Of a stretch of DNA of 64,000 nt, positions 17,340 through 26,080 are shown one piece after another. The DNA is from Bacteroidales bacterium. Its GTDB lineage: Bacteria > Bacteroidota > Bacteroidia > Bacteroidales > UBA932. Under the pieces are notes generated by a model. It worked only from the letters and a program-made list of their open reading frames with translations. It had not been told where the DNA came from and did not search any database. The stretch covers positions 62,001-126,000 of the forward strand of contig JAGAIY010000016.1 of NCBI GenBank assembly GCA_017626355.1. The letters are read 5' to 3'. Every line of letters begins with the position of its first letter. Within the stretch, counting starts at the first letter, position 1. A program made the position numbers and the translations under genes.

Positions 17340-18551
17340 CTATTTGCCTAAAATTTTACCCTTGATGTCAGTGTTGTCCATTCTGCCGACAAACTTCTCC
17401 GCACCTTTACCTACAGCATATACAGGAACAGGCTCTCCTGTGTGATGAGTCGTTGCCCAGTCAATGTTGTTTTCCTCGTTCATCTTTCTGTTTTCCTTGC
17501 CGTCGAGTTCATTTCTGCAGCCGGCTTCGTTCCATATCTTTTCCATCGATTCCCAGTCAGGATCCTCGGTGTATGATACTCCACCTGTTCCATGGTCGGC
17601 AGTCACGATGATAAGCGTTTCCTTCGGATGCTCTCTGTAGAAATCGTAGGCAACTGAAATGGCCTTCTCGAACTCGAATATGCTGAATATGGTAGGCATT
17701 GTCTTCTGTGAGTGTGCGGACCAGTCGATCTCTCCTCCCTCGCACATGATGAAGAACGGCTCTTCATCGGTAAGTCTTTCCAGTCCGAGCTCCAGCATTT
17801 CCGACAGGAGGATGTGACCTTCCGGAGCAGCTCCGCCTGCCTCATAGTTTGCGGCTTCCTTTTCCTTGTTGTAAGGCTGGCACAGCAGCATCCTGTCTCC
17901 GTCCTCAATGGCTTCCTCAGCCTCTTCTATGCTGAAGCATACATTGATGCCGTTCTTCTCGAGCATGGCAGCTGAACTTTCGCTCGGATTCTTCTCATCA
18001 TCTCCGAAATAATTGATCATTCCCGAGCCGGCGAAATACTCGAATCCGCTTCCCGGAAGCTGCTCTGTAATGGTGTAATAATCGTATCTGCTCTTGCTGT
18101 GAGCATAGAATGATGAAGGTGTGGCATGATTGATAGGTACAGATGATATGATTCCTACATTATATCCCCGCTCCTTCAGATCGTAGCTTATGCTTTTGAG
18201 GTTGTTTCCTTCAGGATCAACACCAAGCATCGAATTGTTGGTTTTGCTTCCTGTCGATATGGCAGTTCCTGACGCTGATGAATCAGTGACCCTTTTATCG
18301 GCTGAGTGGCTCGTTGCGCTTCCATGTGCCGGGAACTGGGTGAACAGCAGCTGCTCACCTCCTATCTTCCCGTTCTTGTAGGACAGATATGATTCTGCCA
18401 ATGCAACATTGTTGTAGCTCATTCCATCACCGATGAAGAGGAATATGTACTTTGGAGTTTCATCCTTTCTGGCCTGAGTGCAAGTGATATTCAACATCAT
18501 GAAAATGACGCTCAGACAAAGTATCGCAGCTGTTGATCTTCTTGTTTTCAT
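17340..18551 (-). CDS. Alkaline phosphatase (PhoA superfamily), secreted
   Basis: A 403-residue metallophosphatase. The N-terminus carries a signal sequence (about 1-27) ending in LNITC, which could be a lipoprotein site, although Thr before Cys is unusual. Metal ligand Asp42 is in IGDGMS; the phosphorylated nucleophile is Ser91 in VTDSSASGTA; further ligands are in TADHGTGG and in THHTGEPVP. It hydrolyses phosphate monoesters in the periplasm or at the surface. The central insert is shorter than in E. coli PhoA. It is a single gene with its own TATTTTTG box; no Pho-type regulator site is recognised. Confidence 0.93.
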   Translation of the reverse strand: MKTRRSTAAILCLSVIFMMLNITCTQARKDETPKYIFLFIGDGMSYNNVALAESYLSYKNGKIGGEQLLFTQFPAHGSATSHSADKRVTDSSASGTAISTGSKTNNSMLGVDPEGNNLKSISYDLKERGYNVGIISSVPINHATPSSFYAHSKSRYDYYTITEQLPGSGFEYFAGSGMINYFGDDEKNPSESSAAMLEKNGINVCFSIEEAEEAIEDGDRMLLCQPYNKEKEAANYEAGGAAPEGHILLSEMLELGLERLTDEEPFFIMCEGGEIDWSAHSQKTMPTIFSIFEFEKAISVAYDFYREHPKETLIIVTADHGTGGVSYTEDPDWESMEKIWNEAGCRNELDGKENRKMNEENNIDWATTHHTGEPVPVYAVGKGAEKFVGRMDNTDIKGKILGK

Positions 18552-18580
18552 ATCTATATCTTTTTATTTTCTTCAACCTA

Positions 18581-18588
18581 CAAAAATA
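18581..18588 (-). promoter_or_regulatory. Alkaline phosphatase -7 box
   Basis: TATTTTTG on the minus strand, about 30 nt before the ATG at 18551; matches TAnnTTTG. It lies between the exbD terminator and the gene. Confidence 0.6.
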
Positions 18589-18627
18589 TTAATTTTTCCT
18601 GTAACATTGCCATAAAGAATCAAAAAA

Positions 18628-18649
18628 AAGCAGCCCGTCAGGACTGCTT
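18628..18649 (-). terminator. Terminator of the exbB-exbD operon
   Basis: A 9-bp stem (18628-18636 with 18641-18649, one G-U pair) with a 4-nt loop. On the minus strand it is followed by an unbroken T-run (complement of 18622-18629). It lies 22 nt after the exbD stop. Confidence 0.85.
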
Positions 18650-18671
18650 CTTTTTGATATCTTATACAGAA

Positions 18672-19142
18672 TTATTCTTCTGCAGGTTTTCTTGCTGTAT
18701 ACATGATCTTAAGAGCTGAACATCTACGAAGTTCCTGCTTGACATCAGTCACGATACCCATTCTTGTAGACTCGTCTGCCTTGATGGCAACTGTCATGAA
18801 TGATCTGTCTGCCTCTGAGAGAGCGTCACGCTCTGCTGCGATGAAGTCACGGATCTCATCTACAGTCTTGAATGAGTCATTGAGCTGGATACGTGCATCG
18901 TTACCATACTGAGCCTGGAGGCTTCTGATAGGTGATCCGATGTTGATGTATGAAGTGAGGTCCTTCCTCTCAAGTTTAGCGATCTCAGATGCTTCAGGAA
19001 GGCGAACCATTACCTTGCTTTCAGTTTCACGCATTGTAGTGGTCACCATGAAGAAGAACAGCAACATGAACACGATGTCGGAAAGTGATCCTGATGGTGG
19101 ATTAGGCACTGTCCTTTTCTCTTTCTGTTTGAATTTTGACAT
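18672..19142 (-). CDS. exbD: ExbD/TolR biopolymer transport protein (short)
   Basis: A 156-residue inner-membrane protein. After a basic cytoplasmic start (MSKFKQKEKRTVPNPPSGSL) there is one membrane helix (about 22-40, DIVFMLLFFFMVTTTM) that carries the conserved Asp (Asp23) of the proton path, and then a periplasmic domain ending in IMYTARKP. It works with ExbB to energise TonB. It is the last gene of the operon, 14 nt after a second exbD. Two non-identical ExbD copies suggest a heteromeric motor, as is common in this phylum. Confidence 0.93.
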   Translation of the reverse strand: MSKFKQKEKRTVPNPPSGSLSDIVFMLLFFFMVTTTMRETESKVMVRLPEASEIAKLERKDLTSYINIGSPIRSLQAQYGNDARIQLNDSFKTVDEIRDFIAAERDALSEADRSFMTVAIKADESTRMGIVTDVKQELRRCSALKIMYTARKPAEE

Positions 19143-19156
19143 ATTGTTATTCTCCT

Positions 19157-19732
19157 TTATTTTTTAGAAACATCCTTAGGCTCAGCCTCAGAGATGTTCT
19201 GAGGAATTGCCTTTCTTACGATCTCCTGCTCCTCTTCATTACACTTGATGTACGGCTTGCCGAAGTTAGCCATTGCAAACTCATCACGGAGTTCGTTGAC
19301 AGCCTTTACAAGCTCATTCTGTACAGCAATGTATGCCTGGTAGCTGGTACCACGGTCGTTCTGAAGAGAGATTACACCCTTGGAAACCATGCAAGGACCA
19401 TAGCCCTCGATTTCGATTTCCTCCTTTTCCGGAAGATTCGGGTCTTCCATAGGGTTTGACAGGAATTCCTTGATCTTAACTTTGAGTTGGCTGACATCCA
19501 TAGGCTCAGTACCAGCAAGCAGTCTGTCGGCAGAGTTGATCTTCACAACAATGATGTTACGACGATTTACCTTCTGATCCTGTGCCTTCTGATTTGGATC
19601 CGGCATAGGCGGCAGACGACGCTGCAGACCCTTGTCCTGATCCATGGTAGTGGTCATCAAGAAGAAACAGAGCAGAATGAATGCCATATCCGCCGTTGAA
19701 CTTGAATTGATTTCTGGTGTTTTTCTACCCAT
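19157..19732 (-). CDS. exbD: ExbD/TolR biopolymer transport protein (long)
   Basis: A 191-residue paralogue of the downstream exbD product, with the same layout: short cytoplasmic start (MGRKTPEINSSST), membrane helix about 13-32 with Asp15 in ADMAFILLCFFLMTTTM, and a longer periplasmic domain rich in charged residues (DPNQKAQDQKVNRRN, EIEIEGYGPC). The periplasmic insert of about 35 residues relative to the short copy may set partner choice; this is inference. It is the third gene of the exbB operon, 8 nt after a small membrane protein gene. Confidence 0.92.
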   Translation of the reverse strand: MGRKTPEINSSSTADMAFILLCFFLMTTTMDQDKGLQRRLPPMPDPNQKAQDQKVNRRNIIVVKINSADRLLAGTEPMDVSQLKVKIKEFLSNPMEDPNLPEKEEIEIEGYGPCMVSKGVISLQNDRGTSYQAYIAVQNELVKAVNELRDEFAMANFGKPYIKCNEEEQEIVRKAIPQNISEAEPKDVSKK

Positions 19733-19740
19733 GGCGTGTG

Positions 19741-20172
19741 TTATTTACGTGTTGCACTGACAACCCAACCTACAACGAGTGAAAGAAGTGCAGCACCGAA
19801 TGCGAAATAAGTAAGATTAAGAACAGTATCTGTCAGTTTGAGTGTGCCGTCTGACACAGGCTCGCCGAGGTAACCTACAGCAGGTGTACCCGGAGCAAGT
19901 ACATATGCTACTGCTGCAATCGCTGCGATAACAACAAGTCCTGCAAACATCTTGAGAAGACTCTTAGGATTGTTGATACCACCGATCACCACTACACCGA
20001 GTACAACTGCGAGGACAGCGAGTCCTGCGAAGCTATACGCGCAGTAGAGGATATTGTCAACCGGAGCATTACCGTTTGATTCAAAGCCTACGATAAATCC
20101 GTAAACGCTGAATACGATGCCCACGATGAACAATGCGACCAGGAGCCATTTAGTTATTTTTTCGTATTTCAT
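19741..20172 (-). CDS. Small membrane protein in the exbB operon
   Basis: A 143-residue protein with four predicted membrane helices (about 10-30, 42-64, 73-93 and 118-139) joined by short loops; helices are rich in Ala, Val and Gly. No catalytic motif and no family name I can assign with confidence. It lies between exbB (16-nt gap) and the first exbD (8-nt gap) and is tightly within the operon, so a part in assembly or stability of the ExbBD motor is plausible. Its strong codon bias resembles exbB and suggests high expression. Confidence 0.8.
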   Translation of the reverse strand: MKYEKITKWLLVALFIVGIVFSVYGFIVGFESNGNAPVDNILYCAYSFAGLAVLAVVLGVVVIGGINNPKSLLKMFAGLVVIAAIAAVAYVLAPGTPAVGYLGEPVSDGTLKLTDTVLNLTYFAFGAALLSLVVGWVVSATRK

Positions 20173-20188
20173 CGTATTGGATTGTCAA

Positions 20189-20953
20189 TTATTTCTGATA
20201 CTTTACCAAAATGTCCATCAATGAGATTGAAGCGTCCTCCATTTCGATAGTGAGGGACTCAACCTGTGAGAGGATGTAGTTGAAGAAGATCTGAAGGATA
20301 ACGGCTACGATCAAACCACCCACAGTAGTGATCAAAGCGACCTTCATACCACCTGCTACGACAGCTGGAGACATGTCACCTGCAATCATGATGGCGTCGA
20401 ATGCCTGGATCATACCGATAACTGTTCCCAAGAATCCGAGTGATGGTGCGATAGCGATGAAGAGAGAGATCCATGAAAGGTTCTGCTCCATCTTGCTTGC
20501 CTCTACTCCACCATAAGAAACAACTGACTTCTCAACCTCCTCGAGAGACTGGCCGTCAGCAAGGCGAAGGAATGCCTGAGTGAAGATAGATGCTATAGGA
20601 CCACGAGTGTTGCGGCATACGTCAGTAGCCTCAGCTACACCACCGTTCTGGAGAGCTGCCTCGATCTTTGCGAGAAGCTTCTTGGTGTTGGTCTTAGAGA
20701 AACCGAGGTAAAGGATACGCTCGATACAGAGAGCAAGACCGAGGATAAGGCAGGCGATAACGAGAGCCATGAAGCCTGCACCACCTTCGATGAACTTGGT
20801 CTTGAGGGCCTGGTGCATAGGAACCTCCTCAGGTCCGTCAAGAGTCTGTACAGACTCAGTTGCTGTTGGTTCAGCAGCATCCTGAGCTGCTACATTCTGT
20901 GCAGAAAAGGCCATTACGCCCATTACTGCCAAAAACATGAAAAATTTTTTCAT
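20189..20953 (-). CDS. exbB: ExbB/TolQ/MotA-family proton channel protein
   Basis: A 254-residue inner-membrane protein. A cleavable-looking signal (MKKFFMFLAVMGVMAFSAQNVAAQ) and a periplasmic N-terminal stretch precede the first membrane helix (about 57-77), a cytoplasmic domain and two further helices (about 161-181 and 201-228) containing SLGFLGTVIGMIQAF and GGMKVALITTVGGLIVAVI, the family's core motif. It forms the ring around ExbD and drives TonB. It is the first gene of the operon. The 133 nt upstream is AT-rich; the only promoter-like site is a weak TAACTTTA (minus, complement of 20979-20986). Confidence 0.95.
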   Translation of the reverse strand: MKKFFMFLAVMGVMAFSAQNVAAQDAAEPTATESVQTLDGPEEVPMHQALKTKFIEGGAGFMALVIACLILGLALCIERILYLGFSKTNTKKLLAKIEAALQNGGVAEATDVCRNTRGPIASIFTQAFLRLADGQSLEEVEKSVVSYGGVEASKMEQNLSWISLFIAIAPSLGFLGTVIGMIQAFDAIMIAGDMSPAVVAGGMKVALITTVGGLIVAVILQIFFNYILSQVESLTIEMEDASISLMDILVKYQK

Positions 20954-21086
20954 AATTGTTTTTGTGTGTTTAATTAATTAAAGTTATTGAATTGTTTTTA
21001 GTTAATATCCGTTATCTCTGCCAGTTAAAACATAGTACGTCTGAAAATTGGGTGCAATTTAGCAATTTATTTTCAATCGGCAATAA

Positions 21087-22142
21087 TTATTTTGATATTT
21101 CACCCCTCAAATTGATTTCCAATCCATTTCTCACGACTTCATTGTCGTCGTATCTGCCCATCAGATGGAACAGTTTTGCAAGTGCGCTTTCGGTGGTGCT
21201 GTCGTACCCGTTGGCAACCCCCGCGAGCTTCAGAGTCTTGCCGGTGGCATAGATGTCCATGTTCACGCTGCCTGCAATGCATTGAGTTACATTGAGAAGT
21301 ATCTTGCCCATGCCTGCCGCCTCCTCGACAAGCGAGATGAACCATTCCTTGGATGGAGCGTTTCCGGCTCCGTATGTCTCTATGATGACGGCACGCGGAT
21401 CAGGGCTGCATAGGATGCTCCTGACTACCTGAGGGGTTATTCCCGGGTGAAGCTTGAGTATGGACACTCTTGTGTCGAGATTCGTGTGGAAGACTGGGCG
21501 TCCTGCCTTTCTTGGAGGTCTGATGATGTATGGCGTGTTGTATCTTATGCTGATTCCTGCTTCGGCAAGCGGAGGGTAGTTCTCCGAACGGAAGGCCCTG
21601 AAGTTGTCCGAGTTTATCTTCGTTGTCCTGTTTCCTCGCATCAGGACATTGTCGAAGCAGATGCACACCTCGGGGACTATGGCCTGGCCCTCGCTGTCTT
21701 TTGCTGCCGCTATTTCGACGGATGAGATCAGGTTTTCCTTGCCGTCTGTCCTCGGAGCGCCGATAGGAAGCTGGCTTCCTGTGAAGATCACGGGTTTTGT
21801 CAGGTTTTCTATCATGAAGCTGAGGGCGGAGGCTGAATATGCCATGGTGTCTGTGCCATGCAGGATCACGAAACCGTCGTAACTGTCGTACCTTTCTTCG
21901 ATGAGTCTGGCGAGGGCTACCCAGAGGGATGGCTCGACATCGGAGGAGTCGATCAGAGGGTCGAAGGTGTACGAGTCTATCCTGTAGGCGAATTTCCTCA
22001 GTTCCGGGACTTCTGCAAGAATCTGGCTGAAGTCGAAAGGCCTGAGAGCCTGTACGGAAGGGTCTTCCTTCATTCCGATGGTTCCTCCCGTGTATATAAG
22101 AAGGATGGAGGATTTCTCGTTGTTGATGTCCTGCGTTGTCAT
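21087..22142 (-). CDS. ansA: L-asparaginase, type I (AnsA)
   Basis: A 351-residue cytoplasmic enzyme hydrolysing asparagine to aspartate and ammonia. Two catalytic threonine sites are visible: LIYTGGTIGM (Thr21) and ILHGTDTMAYSASAL (Thr97-Asp98). There is no signal peptide, which argues for the type I housekeeping form. It is the last gene of dprA-tatD-ansA and overlaps tatD by 4 nt. No clear terminator follows; only an AT-rich gap before exbB. Confidence 0.95.
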   Translation of the reverse strand: MTTQDINNEKSSILLIYTGGTIGMKEDPSVQALRPFDFSQILAEVPELRKFAYRIDSYTFDPLIDSSDVEPSLWVALARLIEERYDSYDGFVILHGTDTMAYSASALSFMIENLTKPVIFTGSQLPIGAPRTDGKENLISSVEIAAAKDSEGQAIVPEVCICFDNVLMRGNRTTKINSDNFRAFRSENYPPLAEAGISIRYNTPYIIRPPRKAGRPVFHTNLDTRVSILKLHPGITPQVVRSILCSPDPRAVIIETYGAGNAPSKEWFISLVEEAAGMGKILLNVTQCIAGSVNMDIYATGKTLKLAGVANGYDSTTESALAKLFHLMGRYDDNEVVRNGLEINLRGEISK

Positions 22143-22906
22143 ATTCCGAAGAGTCTTTTAGCGTTTTCTGTAGTTGTGGCGGCTATTTCTTCCATGGGTT
22201 TCCCGGTCTGCTCCGAGAGCTTCGCGGCGATGTACGGCACATAGCTGCTTTCGTTTCTCTTGCCCCTGAACGGTACCGGAGTGAGATAAGGAGAGTCGGT
22301 CTCAAGAAGTATTCTTTCAAGCGGAATGTTCCTGACTGTCTCTGCTATTGATGCCTTCTTGTATGTAAGCACGCCCCCGATTCCTATGTACCAGTCTCCG
22401 AGCCTCTGGAGCTCTCTGAATGTCTCTGCGCTTCCGCTGTATGCATGGAAGACTCCTCTTGGATTCAGATGTCTGCAATCTTTCAACACGTTGATTATCA
22501 GTTCGGTGGAGTCTCTTGAGTGGATTATTACAGGGAGATTCAGACGGTCTGCCAATTCGAGCTGTATCTTGAGGGCTGCCTCCTGTTCCTTTACGAACTC
22601 CTTCGACCAGTAGCAGTCCATGCCGATTTCACCTATGGCGCAGATGCTTCTGTCCATGTACGGCTCCATAAGTCCGAATTCCTTCTCCCAGTCAGCTCCG
22701 ATGGAGGTCGGATGGAGCCCGAGTGTCGGGAATACCGTACCGGCGTGCCTGTCTGCCATGGCAAACATCGTTTCTCGGGAGGTTGAGTCTATGTCCGGGA
22801 ATATTATCTTGGTTACGCCGGCTTCCTTCGCTCTGGTTATGGAACCGTCGCCGTCGTCAAGGAAAGCTTCGTCGTAAAGGTGGGCATGTGTGTCTATGAA
22901 TTCCAT
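22139..22906 (-). CDS. tatD: TatD-family metal-dependent hydrolase (DNase)
   Basis: A 255-residue TIM-barrel metallohydrolase. The metal site is shown by THAHLYD at 6-12, Glu in AIGEIGMDCYW, His in VIIHSRDS, His in GVFHAYSG and Asp in LLETDSPYL. TatD enzymes are 3'-5' exonucleases on DNA and may also act on damaged ends. It is the middle gene of dprA-tatD-ansA, 9 nt after dprA. Pairing with dprA links it to DNA handling, though co-transcription does not prove a joint role. Confidence 0.95.
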   Translation of the reverse strand: MEFIDTHAHLYDEAFLDDGDGSITRAKEAGVTKIIFPDIDSTSRETMFAMADRHAGTVFPTLGLHPTSIGADWEKEFGLMEPYMDRSICAIGEIGMDCYWSKEFVKEQEAALKIQLELADRLNLPVIIHSRDSTELIINVLKDCRHLNPRGVFHAYSGSAETFRELQRLGDWYIGIGGVLTYKKASIAETVRNIPLERILLETDSPYLTPVPFRGKRNESSYVPYIAAKLSEQTGKPMEEIAATTTENAKRLFGI

Positions 22907-22915
22907 TCTGCAAAG

Positions 22916-24082
22916 TTAGAAATTTTTAGTTCTTATGCTACACCTCTGCAGAAGGTCTGTCGACAATAGACCGTCGCTTTCCATGATACTGCACAGATTG
23001 CGTACGGTGTGGTAAGGGATCCCTGTGCAAAGACCTATGTCCTCGAGACATATTCCGCGCTCCTTCCTGACGGATGAAAGGATGGCGTGCATCATGTCGA
23101 TGCGGTCCTCTCCCATGCTTTGCGAATACATGTTCATCAGAACTTCCCTGTCTGACGGCTTCGCTGCTTTTTTCCTCATCTTCATGCCCAGACAGTCAAG
23201 GAGATCCTCCACGGAGGTGAGAGGTTCTGCGATCTTTTCCCTGATCAGTCTGTTGCAGCCTTGCGAGCGTAGGTCGTCGGCCCTTCCCGGAAGTGCATAG
23301 ACCTCCCTGTTGTATGAGAATGCGAGTCTGGATGTCATCATCCCGCCACCCTTTATCTTCGATTCTATCAATATCGTGGCTTCTGACAGTCCTGCAATGA
23401 TTCTGTTGCGCCGGAGAAAATGCAGGGCGAGGGGAGCCGTCCCGGGCGGATAGTCGGTGATGAGGGCGCAGCCGGGGGTTGAAATCATCTGTCTGGCGGT
23501 TGCCTGGTTCCTGTGGGGGTAGATGGATTCCGGTCCTGTGGCCATCACCCCGATAGTCGGCAGGCCGCATTCGAGTGCCGTCCTGTGGGCGCAGATGTCG
23601 GTGCCGAGTGCGAGTCCGCTCACTATCAGCGGGCGTTCGCCGGAGTCTGCCAGGCCTCGTACGGTCTTCTCGCACCATTCCCTTCCATATGGTGAAATGT
23701 CTCTTGTACCGACAACCGAAATCCTTCTTGAAGGCTTCCAAAGTTCCTGCACGGGGGTCTCGCTTCTTATATAGAGACCCACGGGGGCGTCTTCGCATTC
23801 TTTCAGGAGGGAGGGGTATCCCTGTTCCGTCCAACCTATATAATATATCGAGTCCTTCTCAAGAGACGCTAGCTCCCTGTATGTCCTGTCGAGGTCTGCC
23901 TCATGAATCAGGTTCCTGTGGCGGGAGTACGGCCCGAGGAGGCTGTCGAGCTCACCGCTGCTCATCCTGAATATGGCCTTGGCGCTTCCGGAGTATGATA
24001 TGAGTGCAAGGGCTGTCTTGGGCTCGAACCCGAATATCCGTCCCAATGTGCAGAGACAAACTTTTTCTTCTATGTCTTTCAT
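22916..24082 (-). CDS. dprA: DNA-processing protein DprA
   Basis: A 388-residue DprA/Smf protein that loads RecA on incoming single-stranded DNA in natural transformation. An N-terminal helical region (about 1-85) is followed by the Rossmann-like DNA-binding core (RISVVGTRDISPYG, LALGTDICAH, RNRIIAGLSEATILIES, YALPG) and a C-terminal winged-helix-like region (about 320-380). A five-base-pair hairpin (GTCCT/AGGAC around a T-run) lies immediately before its ATG and could affect translation. It heads the dprA-tatD-ansA operon. Confidence 0.94.
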   Translation of the reverse strand: MKDIEEKVCLCTLGRIFGFEPKTALALISYSGSAKAIFRMSSGELDSLLGPYSRHRNLIHEADLDRTYRELASLEKDSIYYIGWTEQGYPSLLKECEDAPVGLYIRSETPVQELWKPSRRISVVGTRDISPYGREWCEKTVRGLADSGERPLIVSGLALGTDICAHRTALECGLPTIGVMATGPESIYPHRNQATARQMISTPGCALITDYPPGTAPLALHFLRRNRIIAGLSEATILIESKIKGGGMMTSRLAFSYNREVYALPGRADDLRSQGCNRLIREKIAEPLTSVEDLLDCLGMKMRKKAAKPSDREVLMNMYSQSMGEDRIDMMHAILSSVRKERGICLEDIGLCTGIPYHTVRNLCSIMESDGLLSTDLLQRCSIRTKNF

Positions 24083-24110
24083 GTCCTTTTTTAGGACAAT
24101 TATATGATTA

Positions 24111-24146
24111 AAACCGCCATCCCGAAAGAACGGAATGACGGTTTTT
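24111..24146 (-). terminator. Terminator after queA
   Basis: A 15-bp stem with two mismatches (24111-24125 with 24132-24146) and a 6-nt loop, 62 nt after the queA stop and before dprA. On the minus strand its 3' arm ends in TTTT. The T-tract is longer on the plus strand, where no gene reads into it. Confidence 0.6.
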
Positions 24147-24207
24147 CTTTATTTTATAGCGATTTTTTCTTTTTCTTTAAATCATGTGACTTTTTTAAAG
24201 ATTATCG

Positions 24208-25257
24208 TCAGATGATGAGGAGGGCGTCGCCGTATGGGCCGAACTTGTAGTCCTGTTCCAAAGCGGTCTTGTATGCCTTCATTACGTTTTCGTAACCTCC
24301 GAATGCGGCGACAGACATGAGCATGGTCGAGCCAGGCCTGTGGAAGTTGGAAACGATGGCGTCCGGAATCGCGAACCTGTAAGGCGGGAAGATGAACTTG
24401 TTTGTCCATCCGTCGTAAGCGTTCACTTCGTCATTTGTGGTGACATAGGTCTCGAGTCCTCTTATCGTGGTGATGCCTACGGCGAGAACCTTGTGTCCTG
24501 CCTTCTTTGTCCTGTTTATGGCCTGTGCGGTCTCTTCTGTGATTATGAGCCTTTCAGAGTCCATCTTGTGCTTGGAGAGGTCTTCTACATCCACTTCCCT
24601 GAAGTGTCCGATTCCCATGTGAAGGGTTATGAATGCTTTGTTTATATCCTTGAGGATCATTCTGTTGAAGAGCTCGCGGCTGAAATGGAGACCTGCAGCA
24701 GGGGCTGATACGGCGCCTTCGTGCTGAGCAAATATGGTCTGGAAGTTCTCCTTGTCTTCCGGAGTTACAGTTTTCTTTACCCAGTCAGGAACCGGTGTCT
24801 GTCCGAGTCCGAAGAGGGTTTCCTTGAAGTCTTCGTAGCTTCCGTCGTAAAGGAATCTGAGGGTTCTTCCTCGTGATGTGGTGTTGTCGATGACCTCGGC
24901 TACGAGGCTTTCGTCATCTCCGAAATAAAGTTTGTTTCCGATACGGATCTTTCTTGCAGGGTCCACAATCACATCCCACAGCCTCTGCTCCCTGTTCAGC
25001 TCTCTGAGAAGAAAAACTTCGATGTCAGCTCCTGTCTTCTCCTTGTTTCCGTATAATCTTGCAGGGAAGACCTTCGTGTCGTTGAGGACAAAGGTGTCTC
25101 CCTTGCCGAAATAGTCGATGATGTCCTTGAAGAGTCTGTGCTCGATTTCTCCTGTCTTCTTGTTCAATACCATCATCTTGCATTCGTCGCGCCATCTTGG
25201 CGGTTCTTGTGCGATCTTGTCTGCCGGAAGGTTGAACTGGAATTGTGAAAGTTTCAT
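24208..25257 (-). CDS. queA: tRNA preQ1(34) S-adenosylmethionine ribosyltransferase-isomerase
   Basis: A 349-residue enzyme that transfers ribose from S-adenosylmethionine to 7-aminomethyl-7-deazaguanine in tRNA to make epoxyqueuosine. Typical QueA blocks are [13 protein letters not shown] near the N-terminus, [15 protein letters not shown], the [14 protein letters not shown] block, and the C-terminal [16 protein letters not shown]. Length is standard. It is a single gene between the dprA terminator and the NUDIX gene. No clear -7 box of standard spacing was found in the 107 nt upstream. Confidence 0.97.
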   Translation of the reverse strand: MKLSQFQFNLPADKIAQEPPRWRDECKMMVLNKKTGEIEHRLFKDIIDYFGKGDTFVLNDTKVFPARLYGNKEKTGADIEVFLLRELNREQRLWDVIVDPARKIRIGNKLYFGDDESLVAEVIDNTTSRGRTLRFLYDGSYEDFKETLFGLGQTPVPDWVKKTVTPEDKENFQTIFAQHEGAVSAPAAGLHFSRELFNRMILKDINKAFITLHMGIGHFREVDVEDLSKHKMDSERLIITEETAQAINRTKKAGHKVLAVGITTIRGLETYVTTNDEVNAYDGWTNKFIFPPYRFAIPDAIVSNFHRPGSTMLMSVAAFGGYENVMKAYKTALEQDYKFGPYGDALLII

Positions 25258-25364
25258 AAATGTGTATGTAACAAAATTTTAAACTGCAAAATACATTACA
25301 TTATACGGTTTTTCGCAGTTTTTGTTTCACTTTTGCTCGGAAAATGTGAAAAAAGTTTTCCTTG

Positions 25365-25976
25365 TCAGATTCCGGCCTCTCGAAATACCTCTGCAATAGA
25401 GGGATAGGTGTTGACTACGAAAGCAGGCAGACTGGATTTCGCCACCCACGCCGCTTTGGATATGTCCTCTTCTCTCTGGGGCGTAAGGTCGGCCGGGTCG
25501 GTGTGGAGCATGTCGTACCACCATGTGTGCTTGAGGTGCCAAATGCCGTCTCTTCTGTAGCAATGGTCGGTTATGCAGATGAGGTCCCGGAGCACGAGGT
25601 CATCTATTCCTGTCTCCTCCTGTACTTCTCTCAGGGCGGTTACCCTGATGTCCTCTCCGGGATCCTGATGTCCTTTCGGCAGATCCCAAAGACCGTTTCT
25701 GCTGATCAGAAGGAAGTCTCCGCGTCTGTTCGAAACAAGTCCTCCTCCGGCGTTTACCTCCTTGAATTCGGCGCAGATTTCAGCATATGTATGTCCTATG
25801 TGGTCTGTGGGCATGTATATGTGGTCGAGAGCGCCGGAGGTTTCCAGCATTCCGACGAGAGAGTGTATGTCTGTCTTGCTGCCGGTCCTGAATATTATCG
25901 CGTTGGGGTCGTTGAGCGACGGCTCCTCCAGGCCGCATATGATAAGACAGCGTTTTTCAAAGTATATTTTGTGCAT
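25365..25976 (-). CDS. NUDIX hydrolase with N-terminal extension
   Basis: A 203-residue protein. The Nudix box starts at Gly102 and fits GX5EX7REUXEEXGU, with Glu108, Arg116, Glu117, Glu120 and Glu121. Nudix enzymes cleave nucleoside diphosphates linked to other groups; the substrate is not evident. The first 80 residues (with Cys10, Cys14, and a region FRTGSKTDIHSLVGMLETSG) are an extra domain not part of the box. It is transcribed leftward from a promoter whose 5' end overlaps that of pyrE. Confidence 0.88.
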   Translation of the reverse strand: MHKIYFEKRCLIICGLEEPSLNDPNAIIFRTGSKTDIHSLVGMLETSGALDHIYMPTDHIGHTYAEICAEFKEVNAGGGLVSNRRGDFLLISRNGLWDLPKGHQDPGEDIRVTALREVQEETGIDDLVLRDLICITDHCYRRDGIWHLKHTWWYDMLHTDPADLTPQREEDISKAAWVAKSSLPAFVVNTYPSIAEVFREAGI

Positions 25977-26065
25977 TATACCTATAATTTTATTATATTT
26001 GCACGATATGTGCCTTTGCTATGTGCTATGCACCTGCAAATATAGGCAGAAGAACGGAAAAACAA
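25968..26065. promoter_or_regulatory. Overlapping face-to-face promoters of pyrE and the NUDIX gene
   Basis: Plus strand: TTTG at 25968-25971 and TATATTTG at 25994-26001, directing pyrE. Minus strand: TTG (complement of 26063-26065), an 18-nt spacer and TATATTTG (complement of 26037-26044), directing the NUDIX gene. The two start sites point toward each other across about 27 nt, so the first bases of the two RNAs would be complementary. TATATTTGCA and its inverse TGCAAATATA bound the segment. Confidence 0.65.
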
Positions 26066-26080
26066 TAAAAACAGAACAAT

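Noticed and set aside
20954..21086. A small gene or RNA between exbB and ansA
   Set aside because: The interval is AT-rich with no open frame, no stable hairpin and only a weak promoter-like box, so it is best read as the exbB leader and promoter region.
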